Assembly (NCBI GenBank): GCA_946480125.1
Contig: CAMLIY010000001.1
Location: 1-64,000 of the forward strand
DNA length: 64,000 nucleotides
Source: an uncultured Asticcacaulis sp.
GTDB lineage: Bacteria; Pseudomonadota; Alphaproteobacteria; Caulobacterales; Caulobacteraceae
Direction of reading: 5' to 3'
Below, piece after piece: positions 17,992 through 26,665 of this stretch (position 1 is its first letter; the number at the start of each line of letters is the position of its first letter). The position numbers and the translations under genes were made by a program. The notes beneath the pieces were generated by a model, which was given only the letters and a program-made list of their open reading frames with translations, did not search any database and was not told the DNA's origin.

Positions 17992-18119
17992 ATCCACAGA
18001 TTTCACAGATTAACACAGATTTTTCAGAGCTTAAACGGCATACGGTTTGCTGCTTAGTCCGACTGATTTGAGCGCGGTAGCGCTCTCTTAATCTGTGTTA
18101 ATCTGTGCAATCTGTGGAT
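17992..18119. repeat. long inverted repeat built from AATCTGTG units
   Basis: Two 30-bp arms (17992-18021 and 18090-18119) are complementary with one mismatch. Each is composed of repeated ATCTGTG/CACAGAT heptamers. The loop contains its own GAGCGC-GGTA-GCGCTC hairpin (18070-18085). It lies inside the leucine operon between ivd and the carboxylase alpha gene, so it will be transcribed. Similar ATCTGTG-TTAATCTGTG elements are, from memory, dispersed in many unrelated bacteria. Confidence 0.85.
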
Positions 18120-18128
18120 CACCTCTTC

Positions 18129-19838
18129 TTACTCAATCTCGACCAAAACAGCCTTATCGGCCACCTGATCACCCGCCGCAGCATGGACCGCTTTGACGAT
18201 CCCGGCCTTCGGGGCCTTCATTGTGTGTTCGATTTTCATGGCGCCCAGAATCAGCAGTTTCTGACCCTTCTCCACCGTCTCGCCGGCTGTCACAAAGACG
18301 TCGATCAGCTTGCCCGGCATCGGCGCCTTGATATCGCCGGAAGCAATCGTTTCTTCGCTGACCTCGGATTTCAGGTTCAGTGGCGAACGCGGCGGCAGGT
18401 TAAGCTGCCAGCCGGTGATGTCATTCCACGGCGAAGTGGGATCAGCCTGTGAGGGCGCGATCTCACTGTCAGGCCAGGGCATAAGCAGACGATCCTGATG
18501 GCGGGCGATAAAGCCGGTATCGATCTCGGCCGCGGCAAAAGCCTCATCCGATACCACGCGACGCAGAAAGCCGAGATTGGTCGCCAGTCCGCGCAATTTC
18601 GTTTCTATCAAGGCTTCACGCATACGGCTCAAAGCCTGTTTGCGGTTCTTGCCGTGAACAATGATCTTGGCGATCATCGGATCATAGAAGGGACTGACCG
18701 TATCCCCCTGTTCGACGGCTGATTCAATGCGCGCCGTCATTGGGAACTCCAGTCGCTCCAGTGTACCGGTGGCCGGCAGGAAATCATTCCCAGGGTCTTC
18801 GGCATAGAGCCGCGCCTCGATCGCATGGCCGGTCAGGGTTAGTTCGCCCTGCGTTTTCGGCAAGGGCTCTCCCGCCGCCACAAGTAACTGCCATTCGACC
18901 AGATCAAGTCCGGTTATGGCCTCCGTCACCGGATGCTCGACCTGAAGGCGGGTATTCATTTCCATGAAATAGAACGGTGCGTCTTCAATGCCCTTTGACA
19001 CATCGACGATGAATTCGACCGTGCCCGCGCCGCGATAGTTTATGGCCTGCGCCGCCCGAACCGCCGCCTGTCCCATGGCCTGACGCATGGCTTCGGGCAG
19101 GCACGGTGCCGGCGCTTCCTCAATGACCTTCTGATGGCGGCGTTGCAGCGAACAATCGCGCTCGAACAGATGCACGACATGGCCATGTTCATCGGCGAAC
19201 AACTGGATCTCGATATGGCGCGGCACTTCGAGATACTTTTCGATCAATACCTTCGGATCGGAAAACGCCGCCTGACCTTCACGCTGGGCGGAAACTAACG
19301 CATCGGCAAAATCCTCCGCTTGATCAACCCGGCGCATCCCCTTGCCGCCACCGCCCGCCACCGCCTTGATTAGCACGGGATATCCGATCAGCGCTGCCTC
19401 GGCGGCAAGATGATCCGTGTTCTGATCATCTCCATGATAGCCCGGCGTCACGGGTACGCCTGCCGCCGTCATCAGGGCCTTGGCCGCGCCCTTCAGAGCC
19501 ATGGCGCGGATGGCATCGGGGCGCGGGCCGATAAACACCAGTCCAGACGCCTCACAGGCCTCAGCGAATTCGGCGTTTTCCGACAGGAAGCCATATCCAG
19601 GATGGATGGCTTCAGCGCCCGTTTCCAGCGCCACAGCGATGATCCGGTCACCACGCAGATAGCTGTCGGCAGCCGCCGCCGGCCCGATCAAAACGGCACG
19701 ATCGGCCTCGCGCACGAAAGCAGCGCGCGCGTCGGCACCGGAATAGACGGCCACGGTTTCCACGCCCATCCGTTTGCAGGTGCGGATGATGCGGCGAGCG
19801 ATCTCCCCACGATTGGCAATCAGGATTTTTTTGAACAT
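18129..19838 (-). CDS. liuD: methylcrotonyl-CoA carboxylase, biotin-containing alpha subunit (short BT region)
   Basis: 569 aa. An intact biotin carboxylase domain occupies residues 1-445 (ANRGEIARRII; KAVAGGGGKGMR; ERDCSLQRRHQKVIEEAP; MEMNTRLQVEHPVTE), and a biotinyl domain ends the protein with GAMKIEH (biotin lysine). The family is normally 650-670 aa: here the ~100-residue BT linker domain that contacts the beta subunit stops after TGWQLNLPP and jumps to the biotinyl domain. The motif also has Ile where Met usually follows the lysine. ATG 19838 overlaps the hydratase stop (TGATG). Context fixes the substrate as 3-methylcrotonyl-CoA. Confidence 0.9.
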   Translation of the reverse strand: MFKKILIANRGEIARRIIRTCKRMGVETVAVYSGADARAAFVREADRAVLIGPAAAADSYLRGDRIIAVALETGAEAIHPGYGFLSENAEFAEACEASGLVFIGPRPDAIRAMALKGAAKALMTAAGVPVTPGYHGDDQNTDHLAAEAALIGYPVLIKAVAGGGGKGMRRVDQAEDFADALVSAQREGQAAFSDPKVLIEKYLEVPRHIEIQLFADEHGHVVHLFERDCSLQRRHQKVIEEAPAPCLPEAMRQAMGQAAVRAAQAINYRGAGTVEFIVDVSKGIEDAPFYFMEMNTRLQVEHPVTEAITGLDLVEWQLLVAAGEPLPKTQGELTLTGHAIEARLYAEDPGNDFLPATGTLERLEFPMTARIESAVEQGDTVSPFYDPMIAKIIVHGKNRKQALSRMREALIETKLRGLATNLGFLRRVVSDEAFAAAEIDTGFIARHQDRLLMPWPDSEIAPSQADPTSPWNDITGWQLNLPPRSPLNLKSEVSEETIASGDIKAPMPGKLIDVFVTAGETVEKGQKLLILGAMKIEHTMKAPKAGIVKAVHAAAGDQVADKAVLVEIE

Positions 19839-20605
19839 CAACGCGTCCAATTGGGTTTGCGACGGGCGAGAAAAGCCGCGACGCCTTCGCGGCCTTCGTC
19901 GGAAGCGCGGCGCGTGGCGATGCGGTGGGCGGTCATTTCCCCCTTGTCGTCCATGCGGGTGACGTCGCTGATCAAGTCCTTGACATCGGCAATGGCTTCT
20001 GGCCCTCCGGCCAGCAGGGCCTCGACCACCTTGGCGCCTTCGGCCTCCAACGCACTTGAGACCTCATGAATCAGACCGATGCGCAGGGCCTCGGCGGCGG
20101 AAAGACGCTCGCCTGTCAGCATATAGCGCCGCGCTGCCGATGGGCCGATCTTGGCGATGACGAAAGGCGAAATCACCGCCGGGATCAGTCCCAGGCGCAC
20201 TTCTGTCAGACCAAACATCGTCTCCGGCTGGGTGATGACCACATCACAGCAGGCCACAAGCCCGACGCCGCCGCCGAGTGCGGCGCCCTGAACCAGGGCG
20301 ACCGTCGGCTTGGGGCAGGTATTCAGTGTATCGAACATGCGCGCCATAGTCAGGGCGTCTTCGCGGTTGGCATATTCGTCCTGTTCGGCGGCGCGCTTCA
20401 TCCAGTTGAGATCGGCGCCGGCGCTGAAACTGGCGCCATTAGCGGCCAGTACGATCACGCGCACACCGTCCTGCTTGCCGAGATCGGCGAAAACGTCGGT
20501 CAGTTCGCCGATCATGCCCTCATTGAAAGCATTATGGACAGCGGGACGATTAAGCGTGACACGGACCACGCCGCGTTCGTCGGCTTCTACGGTAATATCC
20601 TGCAT
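19838..20605 (-). CDS. liuC: enoyl-CoA hydratase, methylglutaconyl-CoA hydratase
   Basis: 255 aa crotonase-fold enzyme, predicted to hydrate 3-methylglutaconyl-CoA to HMG-CoA. The oxyanion-hole segments SFSAGADLNWMK and VQGAALGGGVGLVACCD and the PETMFGLTEVRLGLIPAVISPFV region with the catalytic glutamate are present. ATG 20605 is preferred to GTG 20614 because AGGAT lies ten bases upstream of it. It sits between the two carboxylase subunit genes, the usual liu order. Confidence 0.92.
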   Translation of the reverse strand: MQDITVEADERGVVRVTLNRPAVHNAFNEGMIGELTDVFADLGKQDGVRVIVLAANGASFSAGADLNWMKRAAEQDEYANREDALTMARMFDTLNTCPKPTVALVQGAALGGGVGLVACCDVVITQPETMFGLTEVRLGLIPAVISPFVIAKIGPSAARRYMLTGERLSAAEALRIGLIHEVSSALEAEGAKVVEALLAGGPEAIADVKDLISDVTRMDDKGEMTAHRIATRRASDEGREGVAAFLARRKPNWTR

Positions 20606-20610
20606 CTTAA

Positions 20611-22218
20611 TCACATCCTGAAAATGCCGAATGTCGTCGGCTCGATAGGCGCGTTAAGCGCGGCGGACAGTCCCAGCCCCAAAACCCGGCGCGTATCCGC
20701 CGGATCGATGACGCCGTCATCCCATAGGCGAGCCGAGGCGTAATAGGGGTGCCCCTGCGCCTCGTAAGTGTCGCGGATCGGCGCTTTGAAGGCGTCCTCG
20801 TCCTCGACGCTCCACTGGCCGCCCCTGGCCTCTATGCCGTCGCGCTTGACTGTAGCCAGCACATTGGCGGCCTGTTCACCGCCCATGACAGAGATGCGCG
20901 CATTGGGCCACATCCACAGGAAACGCGGCTCAAAGGCACGGCCACACATGCCGTAATTACCCGCGCCGTAGCTGCCGCCGATGATGACAGTGAATTTCGG
21001 TACATTAGCGCAGGCAACCGCGGTGACCATCTTGGCGCCATGGCGGGCGATACCTTCGTTCTCATATTGTCGACCGACCATAAAGCCGGTGATATTTTGC
21101 AGGAAAATCAACGGAATACCACGCTGACAGCATAGTTCTATAAAATGAGAACCTTTTAGCGCGCTTTCAGAAAACAGAACGCCATTATTGGCCACGATCC
21201 CGACCGGATAGCCGTAAAGATGGGCGAAGCCGCAGACGAGCGTCTCGCCGTACAGCTTCTTGAACTCATCAAATTCCGAGCCATCGACCAGCCGCGCGAT
21301 GACTTCGCGCACATCGAAAGGCTGACGTGTATCGGCGGGAATGATGCCGTAAATCTCTTCGGCATCGTATAGGGGTTCTACCATCTTGCGCGTCGCCAAT
21401 TCGACCTTCTTTGTACGGTTGAGGTTGCCAACAATCCGGCGCGCGATTGCCAGCGCATCGGCATCATTGGCGGCCAGATGATCGACCACGCCGGATATGC
21501 GCGCATGAACATCGCCACCGCCCAAATCCTCGGCGCTGACCACTTCGCCGGTCGCGGCCTTGACCAGTGGCGGGCCGGCCAGAAAAATCGTGCCCTGTTT
21601 CTGCACGATAATCGATTCATCCGACATGGCCGGCACATAAGCGCCGCCGGCGGTGCAGGAACCCATGACCACGGCGATCTGCGGAATGCCTTTTGATGAC
21701 ATCTGCGCCTGATTGAAAAAGATGCGACCGAAATCGTCCTTGTCTGGAAAGACCTCATCCTGGTTGGGCAGATTGGCGCCGCCGGAATCGACCAGATAGA
21801 TGCAGGGCAGGTTATTCTGCTGCGCGATCTCCTGCGCCCGCAGGTGCTTTTTAACGGTCAGCGGATAATAGGTGCCGCCCTTCACCGTGGCGTCGTTACA
21901 GACGATAACGCATTCGGTGCCGTTGATACGGCCGATGCCGGTAATTAGCCCCGCCGCCGGCACCTCATCATCATAGACTTTATGCGCCGCCAGGGCGGAG
22001 AATTCGAGAAACGGCGCGCCGGTATCGATCAGGCCGTTAATCCGGTCACGTGGCAGCAACTTTCCCCGCGCGGTATGTTTTTCACGGGCCGAAGCGGATC
22101 CGCCAACCGCGATCCTGGCCGAAAGCGAGCGCAAATCTTCCACCACGGTGGTCATGGCGGCGGCATTGGCTTTGAATTCGTCCGTGGTCGTATCGATGTC
22201 GCTCTTTAAGGCGGTCAT
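20611..22218 (-). CDS. liuB: methylcrotonyl-CoA carboxylase, carboxyltransferase beta subunit
   Basis: 535 aa. Transfers CO2 from biotin to 3-methylcrotonyl-CoA. Two crotonase-like halves are visible: [23 protein letters not shown], then [18 protein letters not shown], and later [25 protein letters not shown] and [22 protein letters not shown]. Length is normal. First gene of the leucine operon, starting 114 bp from the divergent LysR gene. Confidence 0.95.
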   Translation of the reverse strand: MTALKSDIDTTTDEFKANAAAMTTVVEDLRSLSARIAVGGSASAREKHTARGKLLPRDRINGLIDTGAPFLEFSALAAHKVYDDEVPAAGLITGIGRINGTECVIVCNDATVKGGTYYPLTVKKHLRAQEIAQQNNLPCIYLVDSGGANLPNQDEVFPDKDDFGRIFFNQAQMSSKGIPQIAVVMGSCTAGGAYVPAMSDESIIVQKQGTIFLAGPPLVKAATGEVVSAEDLGGGDVHARISGVVDHLAANDADALAIARRIVGNLNRTKKVELATRKMVEPLYDAEEIYGIIPADTRQPFDVREVIARLVDGSEFDEFKKLYGETLVCGFAHLYGYPVGIVANNGVLFSESALKGSHFIELCCQRGIPLIFLQNITGFMVGRQYENEGIARHGAKMVTAVACANVPKFTVIIGGSYGAGNYGMCGRAFEPRFLWMWPNARISVMGGEQAANVLATVKRDGIEARGGQWSVEDEDAFKAPIRDTYEAQGHPYYASARLWDDGVIDPADTRRVLGLGLSAALNAPIEPTTFGIFRM

Positions 22219-22294
22219 GATGTCCCTGTCTTTTTACAGGGAGAATAATACGCGCTTTGCATCGATAGGGAAAATTGATAGTCACAATTCTGTG

Positions 22295-22311
22295 CATAGA
22301 CAATATCTATG
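22295..22311. promoter_or_regulatory. LysR-type binding box
   Basis: CATAGA-N5-TCTATG, containing a T-N11-A core (TAGACAATATCTA), lies between the divergent lysR and liuB genes, 22 bases before the lysR start. This fits the consensus and position of a LysR-family autoregulatory site. Confidence 0.55.
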
Positions 22312-22332
22312 GATGAGCGGTTATAGATTGAT

Positions 22333-23211
22333 ATGGAACTATATCTTCTGCGGTATTTTCTGGCAATTGTCGAAAGCGGCAGCTTCACCAAGGCGGCCGT
22401 CACCTGCCTGATCACCCAGCCTACCCTTTCGGCCGGCATTAAACGGCTGGAAGACCAGATGGGTGTGACGCTGTTCGTGCGTAACAATAAGCGGGTTTCC
22501 CTGACCACGGCTGGCGCACGCTTCCTGCCGCGCGCCAAGGCGATCCTGCATGAGGTCAATATGGCCACGGCCGAGATCGCCGCGACCGAACAGAGCGATG
22601 TGCTGCGGCTGGGCGTGCTGCAAACCCTGCCTGCGGCTTTAGTGGCCCGCCTGCTGGCCGGTTTTTCGGCGGCACGTCCCGGCATTCGTTTCGATCTTTA
22701 TGACGGCAGCGAACAGGAACTGCTCAACCGCCTGGACGAACGCGGGCTGGATTATGCTCTTTCCTTGCGCCGCATCGATGACGACACCTCGATGCCCCTG
22801 TTCGAAGAGGGCTATAAGCTGGCCCTGTCCATCACTCATCGTCTGGCCGGTGAGAGAATTATTCGCGGAGAGGATTTGGCCAATGAGTCCATGATCGTTC
22901 GGTCGCGTTGCGAAGTTCTCAGCGAAACCAGCCGTCATTTCACCGATCGCAATGTTCGCCCCCCCCTGGTCTACCGCACGGCGCAGGATGAACGCGCCTT
23001 GAGCATGGTCGGCGCCGGCGTGGGGATCACCGTCATGCCGGACAGCTACGAAGCGCCCGATGTGGTACGGATTCCCATGCGTGATTTCAATCCATGCCGC
23101 ACGGTGGCGCTGTTCCTACCGCGCTTCGCCCTGCCGGACCGCCTGGCCGGAACGGGGGGCGCCTTTGAGCGCTTCGTCGGTGGATTCTTCAGCGCTGGCC
23201 ACGCGGGCTGA
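22333..23211 (+). CDS. LysR-family transcriptional regulator
   Basis: 292 aa. The N-terminal winged HTH is typical (LRYFLAIVESGSFTKAAVTCLITQPTLSAGIKRLEDQMG), followed by a periplasmic-binding-protein-like effector domain (LRLGVLQTLPAALVARLLAGF). Divergent from the leucine catabolic operon with a T-N11-A box in between, so it is the probable regulator of that operon. Its last 96 bases overlap the 3' end of the convergent cfa gene. Confidence 0.9.
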   Translation: MELYLLRYFLAIVESGSFTKAAVTCLITQPTLSAGIKRLEDQMGVTLFVRNNKRVSLTTAGARFLPRAKAILHEVNMATAEIAATEQSDVLRLGVLQTLPAALVARLLAGFSAARPGIRFDLYDGSEQELLNRLDERGLDYALSLRRIDDDTSMPLFEEGYKLALSITHRLAGERIIRGEDLANESMIVRSRCEVLSETSRHFTDRNVRPPLVYRTAQDERALSMVGAGVGITVMPDSYEAPDVVRIPMRDFNPCRTVALFLPRFALPDRLAGTGGAFERFVGGFFSAGHAG

Positions 23212-24402
23212 GGCCTGCGGCATCATGTAGTCACGGGTGATCGGCAAAGTATCCAGTCGCTTGGCCAACTGCACCTGGAAGACCATCAGATCGCCATAGC
23301 GGAAACCCAGTTCGCAATAACACAGATAAAACTCCCACATGCGGCAGAAGCGCTCATCATATAGGGTGGCGATCTCTTCACGGTGCGCCAGGAATCGCTC
23401 GCGCCAATGCCGGCACGTCTCGGCATAATGGAGGCGCAGGGGTTCGATATCGGTAATGAAAAGCCCTGACTTTTCAACCGAATCCGTTATTTCTGATAAA
23501 CTCGGAATATAGCCGCCAGGGAAAATATACTTATTGAGCCAGGCCGAACGACCACCAGTCTTGCCGCGCCGGCCGATAGTATGGATCAGCGCCACACCAT
23601 CGTCCTTCAGCCGGTCGGCGACGGTCTGGAAATAACCATCGAAGCTGGCCCGCCCGACGTGCTCAAACATCCCCACGCTGACGACGCGATCAAACAGGCC
23701 TATGACCTCGCGGTAATCGCACAGTTCAAAGCGTACACGCGCGTTGACGCTCGGCGCCATGGCGCGCTGTTCGGCCACTGCCAGTTGCTCGGTCGAAAGC
23801 GTTACGCCCGTCACATTGACGCCGGCCTGTTTCGCCAGATGCAGGGCCATGCCGCCCCAGCCACAACCGATATCGAGCACGCTCTGGCCAGGTGCCAAAA
23901 ACAGCTTGTCGGCGATATGGTCTTTCTTGGCAATCTGCGCGTCTTCAAGAGAGGCTTGCGGACATTGAAAATAGGCGCAGGAATATTGCATGTCCTCGTC
24001 GAGAAACAACCGATAGAGTTTTTCTGAGAGATCGTAATGGTGCGCTACATTGGCACGCGAAGCGCTGAGTGAGTGACCGGGCAAAAAGCGCTTGACGGTA
24101 TGCATGAAGCGCGACAGCCGGCCGCGATCAGGTGCATTGCGCAAGTTGCGCCCTATCAACTCCATCAAATTCCAAAGACTACCCTTTTCAACGATCAAGT
24201 CGGCTTCCATAAAGGCTTCGCCGAAATAGAGATACGGATGCAGTCCGATCTTGAAAGCCGTCCATGGGCTGTTTACCCATATGGCTACATCGAGATCCGG
24301 CCTTTCCGGTATAGGGGTGCCGAAACTATAGGTCTTGTTTTGATTAATCCGAACGGTCAGGGTACCTTGTTGAATAAGGGCCTGAAGGTATGTGTTCAAC
24401 AT
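23116..24402 (-). CDS. cfa: cyclopropane-fatty-acyl-phospholipid synthase
   Basis: 428 aa. Methylates unsaturated phospholipid acyl chains with S-adenosylmethionine. SAM-binding VLDIGCGWGGMALHLAKQ, CDYREVIGLFDRVVSVGMFEHVG and YIFPGGYIPSLSEI are diagnostic. The N-terminal ~110 residues are the lipid-binding domain. The C-terminus has an extra ~30-residue charged tail, which accounts for the overlap with lysR. Start ATG 24402. Confidence 0.93.
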   Translation of the reverse strand: MLNTYLQALIQQGTLTVRINQNKTYSFGTPIPERPDLDVAIWVNSPWTAFKIGLHPYLYFGEAFMEADLIVEKGSLWNLMELIGRNLRNAPDRGRLSRFMHTVKRFLPGHSLSASRANVAHHYDLSEKLYRLFLDEDMQYSCAYFQCPQASLEDAQIAKKDHIADKLFLAPGQSVLDIGCGWGGMALHLAKQAGVNVTGVTLSTEQLAVAEQRAMAPSVNARVRFELCDYREVIGLFDRVVSVGMFEHVGRASFDGYFQTVADRLKDDGVALIHTIGRRGKTGGRSAWLNKYIFPGGYIPSLSEITDSVEKSGLFITDIEPLRLHYAETCRHWRERFLAHREEIATLYDERFCRMWEFYLCYCELGFRYGDLMVFQVQLAKRLDTLPITRDYMMPQASARVASAEESTDEALKGAPRSGQAVRQGEAR

Positions 24403-24616
24403 GGTGACCTCACCTGTTCAGTAGTGATTACACAAGAAAACTCAGAGCGCAAAAAACCGATAGGATTTGTGGTTACAATAATAAGAAATCCATCAAAAGC
24501 GCACTTGCGAAAACTTTTGTGCAAACCCTCATCAAAATCGTTGACCATTGAAATGTTTCCCCTTATAGGTCGCCGCCTTCGCAGAGATATCGGCGGAGAC
24601 TACCACCTAAGTAAGT

Positions 24617-24703
<87 letters not shown>

Positions 24704-24814
24704 TTAGGTTATCCGGCAACCGTCGGATTTGTTTGAAAAACCCAATGAAATGTGCTAGTTATAAGACGTTGTGTTCAACTCCGTCCGCCGGAGTTCGCCC
24801 GCATTCGCTCCGTC

Positions 24815-24835
24815 TGGGGGGACTTTTGGGGGGAC
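24815..24835 (+). repeat. G6-ACTTTT-G6 repeat, left copy
   Basis: A 21-bp sequence, T followed by two G6 runs separated by ACTTTT and ending AC. An identical copy in the same orientation lies at 50628-50648, inside the other end of the element. Likely integrase or excisionase arm sites. Confidence 0.75.
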
Positions 24836-24871
24836 TTTTTCAGCGGTGCGGTCCTAATTAGGACATACGCA

Positions 24872-26056
24872 ATGGCCCTTAGTGATACCGCTTTGCGCAA
24901 TGCGAAGCCCCAAGATACCAAATATAAGCTCTACGATGACGGCGGACTTTTAATTGTCGTCGCTCCGTCAGGTGGGAAGTCCTGGCGTTTCAAATATCGT
25001 CTAAATGGCGCAGAGAAACAGCTCTCTTTTGGCACGTACCCAGATGTCACCTTGAAGGCCGCTAGGCTAAAGCGGGATGAGGCACGTTCTCTCGTCGCGG
25101 ATGGCATAGATCCTGGCGCCGAGAAAAAGCGCAAACTCGCTGCCGCTGCAATAGAGGCGGCAAACACCTTCAAGGCTGTCGCGGACGAATTCGTGGAGAA
25201 GCGAGCGCAAGAGGGCATGGCAGAGGCCACAATGATAAAGCTTCGGTGGTTCAATTCACTGCTGGAAAAAGATATCGGCCCGCGCCCGGTGACTGAAATT
25301 GAACCGGTCGAGCTATTAACCGCAATCAAGAAGATTGAGAAGCTTGGGAACCATGAGACAGCCAAACGGGTGAGAGCGTTCGCCGCTAGGGTCTTTAGAT
25401 ATGCTGTGATTACGGGACGCTGCCGCTTTAATCCGGCGGCCGATTTGGGCGAGGCGTTGATTGCCCCCAAGGTAAAACACCATGCCGCGCTTATTGAGCC
25501 CGAAGACGTTGGTCGGCTTCTGCGCGCCATTGACGGGTACAAAGGCCACGGGCTGAGCCCGTTGGCGCTGAAGATGCTTCCGCACGTTTTTGTAAGACCT
25601 GGGGAACTGCGTCACGCGGAATGGGCGGAATTCAATCTGGAGAAGGCTGTCTGGCGAATTCCTGGAGCGAAGATGAAAATGCGGGATGATCACGCAGTTC
25701 CGCTTTCGACACAGGTGATGGACATACTCGAAGAGGCGGCACAGAATCGGAACAGGAGCAAATTCGTGTTTCCTGCGGTAAGCAATTGGCAAAAGCCGAT
25801 GGCAGAAAATACACTGAATGAAGCCTTGCGACGACTGGGGTTCGGTTCAGACGAAATGACTTCTCACGGATTTAGAAGTACCGCCAGCACCCTCTTGAAT
25901 GAGTCTGGCCTCTGGACGCCTGATGCGATCGAGCGGGCCCTTGCTCACCAAGGCAAGGACGCTGTCAGGTCAATCTACCACAGGGGGCGGCATTGGGATG
26001 AGCGCGTACGCATGGCGCAGTGGTGGTCCGATTACCTTGATGAACTCAAATGCTAG
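24872..26056 (+). CDS. int: P4-type tyrosine integrase
   Basis: 394 aa, DUF4102-type arm-binding N-terminus (MALSDTALRNAKPQDTKYKL; KSWRFKYRLNGAEKQLSFGTYP) and a tyrosine recombinase catalytic domain. Visible catalytic residues: Arg in FVRPGELRHAEW, the HxxR of HGFRSTAS, the later His in LAHQGKDA and a Tyr in SIYHRG. The start at ATG 24872 matches family N-termini; the frame is open upstream to 24752. It sits 168 bp after the tRNA-Leu and catalyses integration/excision between the tRNA-derived att sites. Confidence 0.93.
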   Translation: MALSDTALRNAKPQDTKYKLYDDGGLLIVVAPSGGKSWRFKYRLNGAEKQLSFGTYPDVTLKAARLKRDEARSLVADGIDPGAEKKRKLAAAAIEAANTFKAVADEFVEKRAQEGMAEATMIKLRWFNSLLEKDIGPRPVTEIEPVELLTAIKKIEKLGNHETAKRVRAFAARVFRYAVITGRCRFNPAADLGEALIAPKVKHHAALIEPEDVGRLLRAIDGYKGHGLSPLALKMLPHVFVRPGELRHAEWAEFNLEKAVWRIPGAKMKMRDDHAVPLSTQVMDILEEAAQNRNRSKFVFPAVSNWQKPMAENTLNEALRRLGFGSDEMTSHGFRSTASTLLNESGLWTPDAIERALAHQGKDAVRSIYHRGRHWDERVRMAQWWSDYLDELKC

Positions 26057-26202
26057 GCTCAGACCCACTAAATTTGTTGCTTCTCATCCGATTGGCTGAT
26101 TCATTCTCTGCGTGGAGGATGTCCGAATTGCCCAATCTATTTTGATCAGTGAACGGACGACCTGAACTCGATATATTCTGAGCAATAGTTTGACCAAGTG
26201 AT

Positions 26203-26365
26203 TTATCACCGGCGATAAGAGTGGACATGAAATATGCTCGTCACACCTTATTTATCGCCAGCGATAAATAAGGTGTGACGTTGTTCAATTTTTTGACTTT
26301 TTATCGCTGGCGATAAATTGGCTTGATTTCTGGTAAAAATAGACCTATTTATCGTCAGCGATAAA
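26203..26365. promoter_or_regulatory. HipB operator array
   Basis: Four palindromes of the type TTATCGC-N2-GCGATAA lie in the 320-bp gap before hipB: 26203-26218 (one mismatch), 26241-26278, 26300-26317 and 26348-26365. The second is expanded into an 18-bp perfect arm (TCACACCTTATTTATCGC) repeated inversely across a CA centre. The last touches the hipB ribosome site. The layout resembles autoregulatory HipB operators, although the core sequence differs from that of E. coli. Confidence 0.85.
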
Positions 26366-26376
26366 GGAGCGGAAAC

Positions 26377-26664
26377 ATGACTCTATTGACGGACGCCCAT
26401 CCCTTACCGGTACAATTGGGCCACGCCTTACGGGCCTTGCGACTGTCCAAGAACCTCAAGCTGGAAGAGTTGTCGCGCTTGTCTGGTGTCGGGATTGCCA
26501 CCTTGTCTCATCTCGAAAACGGCAATCGCGACCCCAAGCTCTCCACCATCACACGCATCCTGCAAGCCCTGCGCAGCGATCTCTATGATCTGGTGGCATC
26601 GCTCTCTGCCCATAACCAACGGCCGGCGCAACCCGACACTTCGCCATACGATTTGGATCTGTAA
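26377..26664 (+). CDS. hipB: HipB-like antitoxin, XRE-family HTH
   Basis: 95 aa. The HTH reads LGHALRALRLSKNLKLEELSR followed by SGVGIATLSHLENGNRDPKLSTI, a classic Cro/C1 fold. Ribosome site AAAGGAG at 26363-26369 overlaps the last operator palindrome. The stop is one base before the hipA start. It should bind its operators and neutralise the kinase toxin. Confidence 0.92.
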   Translation: MTLLTDAHPLPVQLGHALRALRLSKNLKLEELSRLSGVGIATLSHLENGNRDPKLSTITRILQALRSDLYDLVASLSAHNQRPAQPDTSPYDLDL

Positions 26665-26665
26665 G

